DNA of 5,624 bases from JBBDWJ01 sp040902925 (lineage in GTDB: Bacteria > Acidobacteriota > Terriglobia > Bryobacterales > UBA6623). Below, in pieces: positions 1-5,590 of the stretch. The DNA is taken from positions 1 through 5,624 of the forward strand of contig JBBDWJ010000130.1 of NCBI GenBank assembly GCA_040902925.1. Direction: 5' to 3'. A model generated the notes under the pieces. That model was not told where the DNA came from. It saw nothing but the letters and a program-made list of their open reading frames with translations, and did no database searches. Position numbers and translations under genes: made by a program. Within the stretch, counting starts at the first letter, position 1; each line of letters starts with the position of its first letter.

Positions 1-1
1 T

Positions 2-895
2 TACACGATGTTCGGCCACCTGTTCGCGGCGGCCGCGGACGGGCTCGTGTACCGCATCGACCGCCATCCCGCCATGATGCGCCATCCTGTTACGCCGATG
101 AAGGAAGCGGATCTGCGCTTGCACCTCAAAGAGCAGACCGCCATGCGCGTGGGTTTGCAGGACGCGCTGCAGGCTTGCGAAACTTATGCCGCCATGGCCG
201 CAAACTCCGACGCCGTTTTGATCGACGTGCTCGATGAAGCTTCGCTCAAGAAGGCGGGACGCCTGCTGTGGGACGCCGATCGCCAGCCCTTTATCGTTGG
301 CTCGTCGGGCGTCGAGTATGCGCTGATCGCGCACTGGGGCGAAGAGAAAAAGCCATCCGCGGCTGCTTCGCCCGTCGACCATCTCGTCGTGCTATCCGGA
401 AGCTGCTCGCAGGCGACCGAGCGCCAGATTGAGTACGCGGGCGCCAATGGATTCGCCCTCGTTGCTATTAGTCCCGCCGACGCCTCGGCCGATGAACGCA
501 GCATCGTCGGCGCGCTTGCGGCGCTTTCCATCAACACTCGCGGCGTCGTGCTGCACACAGCCCGTTCGGCAACAGATCGCGTGGAGACGTTTGGCGCGGC
601 CGAGAGAAGAAGCCTCGGTGAGCGCGCCGGACGCATTCTCGATCGCGTGCTCACTCAATCCGGCTTGCGCCGCGCGGTGATTGCCGGCGGCGATACGTCG
701 AGCCACGCCGGCCGCCAGCTCGGCATCGGCGCTTTGACTTTCGTATCGCACATGGCCCCCGGCGCGCCGCTCTGCAAGGCCTGGTCTCAGACGCCATCAC
801 GGCAAGGGCTGGAGGTCGTATTCAAGGGCGGCCAGTGTGGCCAGGACGATTTTTTTGAAACCGTGAGAAGCGGTTCGGTGAAAGGGAGAAACTGA
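2..895 (+). CDS. Four-carbon acid sugar kinase (DUF1537 family), 5'-truncated by window edge; possible 3-oxo-isoapionate kinase
   Basis: ATP-dependent kinase of the DUF1537 family (OtnK, DtnK, OiaK relatives), which phosphorylates C4 sugar acids or keto acids in the cytoplasm. About 297 residues are present. The family usually has about 400-430, so roughly a quarter to a third of the N-terminal substrate domain is missing. The frame is open to the left edge and the ATG at 8 is internal. Seen: the substrate-domain block with RIDRHPAMMRHPVTPMKEADL (48-122), a junction near 380-400 (VVLSGSCSQATERQI), and the C-terminal nucleotide-binding domain with GGDTSSHAG (686-712), then APGAPLCKA and FKGGQCGQDDFF near the end. 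The stop lies two bases before the next start, so the two genes are almost certainly one operon. The neighbouring ApnO-like dehydrogenase favours 3-oxo-isoapionate 4-kinase (OiaK) over threonate or erythronate kinase. Family is near certain; substrate is inferred. Confidence 0.93.
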   Translation, partial: YTMFGHLFAAAADGLVYRIDRHPAMMRHPVTPMKEADLRLHLKEQTAMRVGLQDALQACETYAAMAANSDAVLIDVLDEASLKKAGRLLWDADRQPFIVGSSGVEYALIAHWGEEKKPSAAASPVDHLVVLSGSCSQATERQIEYAGANGFALVAISPADASADERSIVGALAALSINTRGVVLHTARSATDRVETFGAAERRSLGERAGRILDRVLTQSGLRRAVIAGGDTSSHAGRQLGIGALTFVSHMAPGAPLCKAWSQTPSRQGLEVVFKGGQCGQDDFFETVRSGSVKGRN

Positions 896-897
896 CG

Positions 898-1734
898 ATG
901 AAGACGATCGCGCTTTTGGGCGCCGGCGGAAAGATGGGATTGCGGCTGAGCGCCAATCTGCAGGGCAGCCCCTATGAGGTGCGCCACGTAGAGATCGGCG
1001 ACAACGGCAAGGCCGCGCTCCGCGCCCGCGGCATCGAACCGCAGTCGGCCGAGACCGCGCTCGCCGGCGTCGAAGCCGTGATTCTCGCCGTGCCCGACAA
1101 CCGCATTCATTCGATCCTGGCATCGATCGAGAAGCAGCTTGCGCCCGGCACGCTCGTCATCCTGCTGGACGTGGCCGCCGCCTACGCTGGACTGCTGCCC
1201 GATAACCCGTCGCTGCACTACTTCGTGACTCACCCTTGTCATCCGCCCATTTTCAGCGACGAAGTCGACCCGCTGGCGCAGCGCGATTTTTTCGGCGGCG
1301 AGCACGCCAAGCAACACATCACCTGCTGCCTGATCAGCGGGCCCGAAGAAGCCTACGCGGCCGGCGAGCAAATCGCGCGAATCATCTACAAGCCCGTCAT
1401 GAAGTCGCATCGCTGCACGGCCGAGCAGATGGCGATCCTCGAACCGGTATTGTCGGAAACGGTGCTCGGAACGTGCCTGACCATCCTTCGCGAAGCGACC
1501 GACGAAGCAGCCCGGCGCGGCGTTCCCTACGAGGCCGCGCGCGATTTTATTTTGGGACACATGCGCGTGGAACTGGCAATCGTGTTCCAGGAGAAAGAGG
1601 GCGCGGTGTTCTCCGACGGCGCGCTAAAGGCGATCGATCGCGCGCGTAGCGTCATCTTTCAACCCGACTGGAAGCGCGTCTTCGAGCCCGAGGCCATCGC
1701 CGAGAGCGTAGAACACATCACTCGCGTCGAGTAG
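898..1734 (+). CDS. NAD-dependent phosphogluconate dehydrogenase-like oxidoreductase, ApnO-like (putative D-apionate oxidoisomerase)
   Basis: A 278-residue cytoplasmic NAD(P)-dependent dehydrogenase. The N-terminal Rossmann fold starts at residue 4 (IALLGAGGKMG, a GxGGxxG-type loop), and beta-4 VILAVPDN lies near residue 62. A conserved block FVTHPCHPPIF follows near residues 109-119, then DFFGG and KQHI. The helical C-terminal part carries EQMAILEPVLSETV, ILREATDEAARRGVP, FILGHMRVELAIVF and DGALKAIDRA, the pattern I associate with the phosphogluconate dehydrogenase C-terminal family that includes D-apionate oxidoisomerase. ApnO converts D-apionate to 3-oxo-isoapionate with NAD+. The start is set by AGGGAG at 883-888, nine bases upstream. 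It follows a DUF1537 kinase by two bases, which is the partner needed to phosphorylate an ApnO product. Full length, no lesion seen. The apionate substrate is inference; other sugar acids are possible. Confidence 0.95.
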   Translation: MKTIALLGAGGKMGLRLSANLQGSPYEVRHVEIGDNGKAALRARGIEPQSAETALAGVEAVILAVPDNRIHSILASIEKQLAPGTLVILLDVAAAYAGLLPDNPSLHYFVTHPCHPPIFSDEVDPLAQRDFFGGEHAKQHITCCLISGPEEAYAAGEQIARIIYKPVMKSHRCTAEQMAILEPVLSETVLGTCLTILREATDEAARRGVPYEAARDFILGHMRVELAIVFQEKEGAVFSDGALKAIDRARSVIFQPDWKRVFEPEAIAESVEHITRVE

Positions 1735-1804
1735 GCGGGCCATGGTTACAGTAGTGGCGCGCAGTCACACGGACAGACGAAAAGCGAGACCGCGCCGTGC
1801 CGGT

Positions 1805-1818
1805 CGGCCGCGCGGCCG
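1805..1818. repeat. 14-bp perfect GC palindrome in the gap before the racemase-family gene
   Basis: CGGCCGCGCGGCCG reads the same on both strands. As RNA it can form a short GC stem with a tetraloop, extended by a U-G wobble (1804/1819) and a G-C pair (1803/1820). No T-run follows (the next bases are AGGCCTCAATTCG), so it does not look like an intrinsic terminator. It lies in the 132-base gap between the ApnO-like gene and gene 3, about 37 bases before the Shine-Dalgarno of gene 3. It could be an operator, an attenuating or processing hairpin, or chance in GC-rich DNA. Confidence 0.45.
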
Positions 1819-1854
1819 GCAGGCCTCAATTCGTTGGCCCGCCGCGCCTGGTTT

Positions 1855-1861
1855 GAGGAGG
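1855..1861 (+). promoter_or_regulatory. Shine-Dalgarno site that fixes the start of the racemase-family gene
   Basis: GAGGAGG lies five bases before the ATG at 1867. A TTG at 1834 is in frame and would add 11 residues (starting MARRAWFEEEW), but it has no good upstream ribosome binding site, and the extension would be translated from the Shine-Dalgarno region itself. Homologues of this family begin with a hydrophobic beta strand, as in MIKTLALIHTSP. The ATG at 1863 is in another frame. Confidence 0.8.
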
Positions 1862-1866
1862 AATGG

Positions 1867-2544
1867 ATGATCAAGACGCTGGCGCTAATTCATACGAGCC
1901 CCGTGCTGGTTCCCATGTTCACGCAACTTGCGGCTGAACTGCTGCCCGGCGTGAATATCTTCCACATGGTGGATGAGTCGCTGATCAAGACCACGATTTC
2001 GGCGGGGCGCCTTACCAAGCCGACGGCGCGGCGCGTGTTGAGTCTGATTGACTCCGCGCAGCAAGCCGGCGCCGAAGCGGCCATGGTGACGTGCTCTTCG
2101 ATCGGGCAGGCCGTCTCGCTATCGCGGCCGTTCATCGACATCCCCGTATTCCGGATCGACGAAGCCATGGCGGAAGAGGCGGTCGCCCAAGGCCCACGCA
2201 TTGGCGTAGCCGCGACGGTGCGAACCACGCTCGATCCGACAATCGAGCTGCTGCAGGCAACCGCGCGGCGCGGCGGAAAAAGCATCGAAACGATTCCTTG
2301 TCTGTGCGAAGGCGCCTTTGAAGCGGTGATCAGCGGCCAGACGGACCTTCACGACCGGCTGGTCACCGAGGCGCTCCAGAAACTCAGGAACAGCGTGGAT
2401 GTCGTGGTGCTCGCTCAAGCTTCCATGGCCCGCGTGCTCGGTTCGATTCCTGCCGACGGAACGCCGATCCTGACTAGCCCGCGGCTTGCGATGGACAGCG
2501 CGCGCCGCCAATTGCTCGAATCCGCGGACGGGTCCGCTGCATGA
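1867..2544 (+). CDS. Asp/Glu/hydantoin racemase superfamily protein with only the first catalytic cysteine
   Basis: A 225-residue cytoplasmic protein of the aspartate/glutamate racemase fold, whose members racemise amino acids or hydantoins, isomerise maleate, or decarboxylate malonates, mostly with a Cys pair. Seen: an N-terminal strand TLALIHTSPVL, a first active-site loop VTCSSIGQ with Cys76, RIDEAMAEEAV (96-106), GPRIGVAATVRTTLDPT (109-125), PCLCEGAFEAVISG (144-157), and the second loop VVVLAQASMARV (179-190). In classic racemases the second loop reads like GCTE/GCTH; here Gln184 stands where the second Cys is expected. Classic two-base racemisation is therefore doubtful. Cys145 and Cys147 are elsewhere in the chain. 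Its position 132 bases after the ApnO-like gene on the same strand suggests it acts on a sugar-acid intermediate, perhaps as an isomerase, lyase or decarboxylase, but no reaction can be assigned. Family sure, function open. Confidence 0.93.
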   Translation: MIKTLALIHTSPVLVPMFTQLAAELLPGVNIFHMVDESLIKTTISAGRLTKPTARRVLSLIDSAQQAGAEAAMVTCSSIGQAVSLSRPFIDIPVFRIDEAMAEEAVAQGPRIGVAATVRTTLDPTIELLQATARRGGKSIETIPCLCEGAFEAVISGQTDLHDRLVTEALQKLRNSVDVVVLAQASMARVLGSIPADGTPILTSPRLAMDSARRQLLESADGSAA

Positions 2545-2590
2545 TGAAGCGGCTCGCAGCAAGCCCGTCTATCGCTGCGACCTGACGCGC

Positions 2591-2626
2591 CAATTCCCGC
2601 CCGACTACCAATTTCCGCCAGACTAC
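2591..2626 (+). repeat. Imperfect tandem 18-bp duplication in the gap before the GMC gene
   Basis: Two adjacent 18-base units, CAATTCCCGCCCGACTAC (2591-2608) and CAATTTCCGCCAGACTAC (2609-2626), match at 16 of 18 positions. In one frame they read QFPPDY twice, and both differences (TTC/TTT, CCC/CCA) are synonymous. That frame is open from an ATG at 2486 inside gene 3 and ends at a TGA (2777-2779) overlapping the ATG of the GMC gene. No convincing start or ribosome binding site lies within the gap itself, and I do not recognise the 97-residue product, so I do not call a gene. Apart from this repeat and the GMC ribosome binding site, 2545-2775 shows no clear promoter or terminator. Confidence 0.7.
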
Positions 2627-2766
2627 GAAGTCACGAACGGGTACCTTTCGAGCCATCCTGAATCGCAAAGGGCTGCGGTCAGATCTCCGAACCTGTTAAG
2701 GGTACTCCAAGCCTGCAAAGGCACAGCCGCGGCCGGGTTTATTGCCGGGGCACGCCACACCGTTGT

Positions 2767-2770
2767 GGAG
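2767..2770 (+). promoter_or_regulatory. Ribosome binding site of the GMC dehydrogenase gene
   Basis: GGAG five bases before the ATG at 2776. The encoded protein begins with a short basic leader (MKRLKP) directly followed by the FAD-binding strand DVVIVGGGWTG, as expected for a GMC protein without its own signal peptide, so this start is well placed. Confidence 0.65.
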
Positions 2771-2775
2771 CGCCG

Positions 2776-4578
2776 ATGAAACGCTTGAAACCTGTAGATG
2801 TCGTCATTGTCGGGGGCGGCTGGACCGGCATGACCATGGCCAAGGAACTGGCCACCCGCACCAGCCTCACCGTCGTTGTGCTCGAACGCGGCCCCGAACG
2901 CAAGACATCCGAATACATGGCGCAGATGGACGAGCTCGACTACCGCCGCCGCCGCCGCATGCTGCAGAACATCGCCGAGGAAACCATCACGCACCGGCAC
3001 ACCGTCCGCGACCGCGCCGCGCCGGTGCGCCAGCACGGCCCTTTCTATCCGGGCACGGGGACCGGCGGCGCCGGCGAGCACTGGAACGCGGTGGCAACGC
3101 GGTTTCCGGCGGATAGCTTTGTGCTGGCCACGCATTTGCGCGAACGCTGGGGCGCGGCCAAGCTTCCGCCGGACCACAAGATTCAGGATTGGGGCATCAC
3201 CTACGACGAGCTCGAACCCTATTACTGGAAGACCGAGCAGATGATGGGCATCAACGGCAAAGCCGGCAATCTCGGCGGCAAGCTCATCGACGGCGGCAAT
3301 ATTTTCGAAGGCCCACGCTCGCATGAATATCCCAATCCGCCGCACAAGCGCACCTACGCGATGAACTTGTGGGAGCAAGGCGTGCGCGAGCTGGGCTATC
3401 ACCCTTACCCGCGTCCGGCGGCCACGCTCAGCGAGAGCTACGTGAATCCCGACGGCATTTCGCGCCCGGGCTGCGCGTACTGCGATTTCTGCAGCATGTT
3501 TGGGTGCATGATCGAGGCCAAAGCGCAGCCGACCAACACGCTGCTGCCGCTGGTGCGCGGCCGCAAGAATTTCGAGTTGCGCAACCATTGCTGGGCGCGG
3601 CGCGTGCTCCATCGGGATGGCAAAGCCGAAGGCGTGTTGTATATGGACCAGGGCGGGGAAGAAGTCGAGCAGCCGGCGAGCCTCGTGGTTCTCTCTTCGT
3701 GGACCATGAACAATACCAAGCTGCTGCTGCTTTCCAACATCGGCGAGCGCTACGACGCCGCCAGCGGCAAAGGCACGCTCGGGGCCAGCCTGACGCATCA
3801 GGGGCGGCCCGCCGGAGGCGCCGGCTCGATCTTGTTCAACGAGCCGCTGAACGGCTTCATGGGCGCCGGCGGCCAGGGCATGGGGCTCGATGATTTCAAT
3901 GGACCCAACGGCCTGCCCGAGGACGGCAGCATTCTGCGCGGCGGCACTTTCAGCGGCGGCGGAGGCGGCGGCAGCCCGCTGTCGGCTTTCGGGCGCATTC
4001 CTCCCGGCGCGGCGCCGCGCAACTGGGGTTCCGAGTGGAAGAAGGCCTCGATCGAATGGTATGACCGCATCGGCAGCGGCGGCGGCTTCTCCGGCGAGCA
4101 CTTCGCCTACAAACACAACTACATCGATCTCGACCCGGCCTACACCGACAAATGGGGCGATCCGCTGGTGCGCATCACGATCGACTGGACCGATCACGAG
4201 CACCGCCAGGCGCGCTTTGCGGCCGAGGTTCTGGCCAAACTGACCGACGCCATGGCGCGCGCCGCCAAAGCCAAGGTGATTCGCGGCGGCGGCCGGGGCC
4301 GCGTCGATGGCCGCTACCGCGTCGATGGCCGCTACCGCGTCGATAGCTACAACAGCACGCACGTGCAAGGCGGCGCGATCATGGGCGCTTCGCCCGAGAA
4401 CAGCGTGGTCAACACCTACCTGCAACACTGGCAAATGCCGAACGTGTTCGTGCTGGGGGCGTCGGCGTTTCCCCAGAATACGGCGATGCACCCGACCGTC
4501 ACCGCCGTCGCGCTGACCTATCGCGCGGCGGACGCGCTGGTTGGCCGCTATTTCGACAATCCAGGAGCGCTGGCATGA
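2776..4578 (+). CDS. GMC family FAD-dependent dehydrogenase, gluconate 2-dehydrogenase-like large (catalytic) subunit
   Basis: A 600-residue flavoprotein of the glucose-methanol-choline family, in the bacterial gluconate/glucose dehydrogenase branch, which oxidises sugars or sugar acids and passes electrons to a cytochrome or quinone. Seen: FAD-binding VVIVGGGWTG (Gly13/15/18) with the beta-2 acid Glu37; GTGTGGAGEHWNAV (93-106), the GMC flavin-contacting segment; a Cys cluster C233-x2-C236-x2-C239-x4-C244, similar to the region that holds a 3Fe-4S cluster in FAD glucose dehydrogenase; a Gly-rich stretch (FSGGGGGGS, about residue 392-400); and the C-terminal catalytic part with His529 (STHVQGGAIMG) and His572 (NTAMHPTVT). 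There is no signal peptide; export would be by hitch-hiking on the Tat signal of the next gene product, which overlaps by ATGA. Odd: an exact six-residue duplication (RVDGRY twice) at 509-520, just before His529. The five-Arg run at 57-61 comes from five CGC codons. Substrate unknown. Confidence 0.96.
   Translation: MKRLKPVDVVIVGGGWTGMTMAKELATRTSLTVVVLERGPERKTSEYMAQMDELDYRRRRRMLQNIAEETITHRHTVRDRAAPVRQHGPFYPGTGTGGAGEHWNAVATRFPADSFVLATHLRERWGAAKLPPDHKIQDWGITYDELEPYYWKTEQMMGINGKAGNLGGKLIDGGNIFEGPRSHEYPNPPHKRTYAMNLWEQGVRELGYHPYPRPAATLSESYVNPDGISRPGCAYCDFCSMFGCMIEAKAQPTNTLLPLVRGRKNFELRNHCWARRVLHRDGKAEGVLYMDQGGEEVEQPASLVVLSSWTMNNTKLLLLSNIGERYDAASGKGTLGASLTHQGRPAGGAGSILFNEPLNGFMGAGGQGMGLDDFNGPNGLPEDGSILRGGTFSGGGGGGSPLSAFGRIPPGAAPRNWGSEWKKASIEWYDRIGSGGGFSGEHFAYKHNYIDLDPAYTDKWGDPLVRITIDWTDHEHRQARFAAEVLAKLTDAMARAAKAKVIRGGGRGRVDGRYRVDGRYRVDSYNSTHVQGGAIMGASPENSVVNTYLQHWQMPNVFVLGASAFPQNTAMHPTVTAVALTYRAADALVGRYFDNPGALA
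4300..4350 (+). repeat. Exact in-frame 18-bp tandem duplication plus partial third copy inside the GMC gene
   Basis: CGCGTCGATGGCCGCTAC occurs at 4300-4317 and again, with no mismatch, at 4318-4335. A shortened third copy, CGCGTCGATAGCTAC, fills 4336-4350. It encodes RVDGRY-RVDGRY-RVDSY (residues 509-525), ending four residues before the catalytic His529. Full identity including third codon positions suggests recent slippage or duplication rather than an old conserved repeat. Confidence 0.95.
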
Positions 4579-5240
4579 GACGCAGGGAATTTCTCACGCT
4601 TCCCGCCAAGGGTTTTGGCGGGTTGGTGATCTACAGCCTGGCCGGAGAGCCGATCCGGCTCGAAGCCCAAGACGGAATGGTGCGCGTCCCGCTGCGCTTC
4701 TTTACCGAGGCCGAGGCGAAGGCCGTCGCGGCGGCCTGCGAGCGGATCTTTCCCGCTGATGAGAACGGGCCCGGCGCCAGCGACGCGAATGTCATCGTCT
4801 ACATCGACCGCCAGCTCGCCGGACCCTACGGCCACGACAAGTACCGCTACACCAAAGAGCCGTGGATCGAATCCGTGCCTGAGCACGGGGATCAAGGCAA
4901 GGCCACGCCGCGCGATGCCTATCGCGAAGGCATTCCAACCTTGGGCGCGGACTTCGCCGAACTCCCGCCCGAGGAGCAGGACGCCCGGCTGCTGAAAATC
5001 GAAGACTCGGCGTTTTTCGATCTGCTGCGCGATCACACGCTGGAGGGTATGTTCTCCGATCCGCTCCACGGCGGGAATCAGCAGATGGTGGGGTGGCGGC
5101 TGGTGGGCTATCCGGGTCCGGTAATGAGCTACCGCTACGAGATCGAGGAATATCACGGAAAACCCTACCGCCGCGAGCCGAAAAGCCTGGAGCAGATGGT
5201 GGGTCACGACGTTGTGGGCTGGGAGGACGAACCGGTCTGA
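4575..5240 (+). CDS. Gluconate 2-dehydrogenase subunit 3 family protein (Tat-exported small subunit)
   Basis: A 221-residue small subunit that partners the GMC flavoprotein and brings it across the membrane. The N-terminus has a twin-arginine motif (RRREFLTL; R3-R4-x-F-L) followed by a moderately hydrophobic stretch to about residue 24, as in the hitch-hiker subunits of FAD glucose and gluconate dehydrogenases. The mature part has FFTEAEAKAVAAACERIFPAD (about 42-62), typical of the family, and the hallmark block FFDLLRDHTLEGMFSDP, HGGN, GWRLVGYPGP at about 147-183. Start: AGGAG at 4563-4567, seven bases upstream; ATGA overlap with the GMC stop implies translational coupling. No CxxCH haem motif is present, so this is not a cytochrome fusion, and no cytochrome c subunit follows in the window. 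The C-terminus looks complete. Confidence 0.95.
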   Translation: MRRREFLTLPAKGFGGLVIYSLAGEPIRLEAQDGMVRVPLRFFTEAEAKAVAAACERIFPADENGPGASDANVIVYIDRQLAGPYGHDKYRYTKEPWIESVPEHGDQGKATPRDAYREGIPTLGADFAELPPEEQDARLLKIEDSAFFDLLRDHTLEGMFSDPLHGGNQQMVGWRLVGYPGPVMSYRYEIEEYHGKPYRREPKSLEQMVGHDVVGWEDEPV

Positions 5241-5290
5241 GCGCGCCTATCCCGTCTCGATCTCGTCGCGGTTTTCTCGTCGTGTATTTC

Positions 5291-5340
5291 GTGGCCGGAT
5301 CTGGCCGCTTTTGGCCGGATATGGCCGTATTTGGCCGGGT
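5291..5340 (+). repeat. Five 10-bp direct repeats, core TGGCCG, exactly 10 bp apart
   Basis: Consecutive decamers GTGGCCGGAT, CTGGCCGCTT, TTGGCCGGAT, ATGGCCGTAT and TTGGCCGGGT share NTGGCCGNNT. The cores sit at 5292, 5302, 5312, 5322 and 5332, so the period is exactly 10 and there is no codon phase. One helical turn per unit would put every core on the same DNA face, as in iteron-like or cooperative protein-binding arrays. The GGCC centre is itself palindromic. The array begins 51 bases after the stop of gene 5. Function unknown: operator for a downstream gene, binding array, or a dispersed intergenic repeat. Confidence 0.85.
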
Positions 5341-5497
5341 TTTCCTTAGGCGATTTCTTTGCTGTGCTTTCCTCTTGAATTTGGCTTTTTGGGGGACGGG
5401 TTGGGTTCGGTGCGGGCCATTTGCGGGCGGACGGCGGGTGTCCCGGGGCTGAATCCCAGGTGTTTGGTTCCGCGCTTCACTTTGGTGTTTTGGAGTT

Positions 5498-5530
5498 GGG
5501 CCGCGGGGGTGCAGGGATCTGCTGCGGCCC
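5498..5530 (+). terminator. Nested GC-rich hairpin, weak candidate terminator of the operon
   Basis: GGGCCGC (5498-5504) pairs perfectly with GCGGCCC (5524-5530). Within the loop, GCAG (5511-5514) pairs with CTGC (5519-5522). It is followed by TTCTGGATCTATTCT, T-rich but not a true T-run. It lies about 260 bases after the last stop, so it is a possible but unproven end of transcription. Confidence 0.3.
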
Positions 5531-5590
5531 TTCTGGATCTATTCTAGCGGGTGGCGCCAAGCGGTTTCAGGGTGATGGGCTGGTAAGTGG

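Noticed and set aside
787..1560. A 257-codon open frame on the minus strand, opposite genes 1 and 2
   Set aside because: It is the complement of two well-supported + strand genes, has no recognisable domain and no ribosome binding site.
1834..1866. In-frame TTG start extending gene 3 by 11 residues
   Set aside because: The Shine-Dalgarno at 1855-1861 points to the ATG at 1867, and the extension does not look like the family's N-terminus.
2541..2585. ATGATG at the stop of gene 3, starting a 14-codon frame (MMKRLAAS...)
   Set aside because: It has no ribosome binding site and stops after 14 codons. The likeness of its first residues to the GMC start (MKRL) is probably coincidence.
2545..2775. 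A sigma-70-type promoter for the GMC gene
   Set aside because: No pair of -35 and -10 boxes with suitable spacing could be found by eye, so none is annotated.
2944..2958. Five consecutive CGC codons as a possible microsatellite
   Set aside because: The Arg run fits within the GMC protein and short CGC runs are expected at this GC content.
2623..4491. A 622-codon open frame on the minus strand, opposite the GMC gene
   Set aside because: Long antisense frames are common opposite high-GC genes. The translation is low-complexity, rich in Ala, His, Arg and Val, with no known motif, while the + strand encodes a clear GMC protein throughout.
4548..5207. A 219-codon minus-strand open frame opposite the small-subunit gene
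   Set aside because: It mirrors the clear subunit 3 coding sequence; its Leu/Val/Ala-rich product has no motif.
5093..5547. Two overlapping + strand open frames running into and across the tail (5093-5452 and 5359-5547)
   Set aside because: The first starts inside gene 5 in another frame, and its tail part translates the 10-bp repeats out of phase. Neither has homology or a ribosome binding site.
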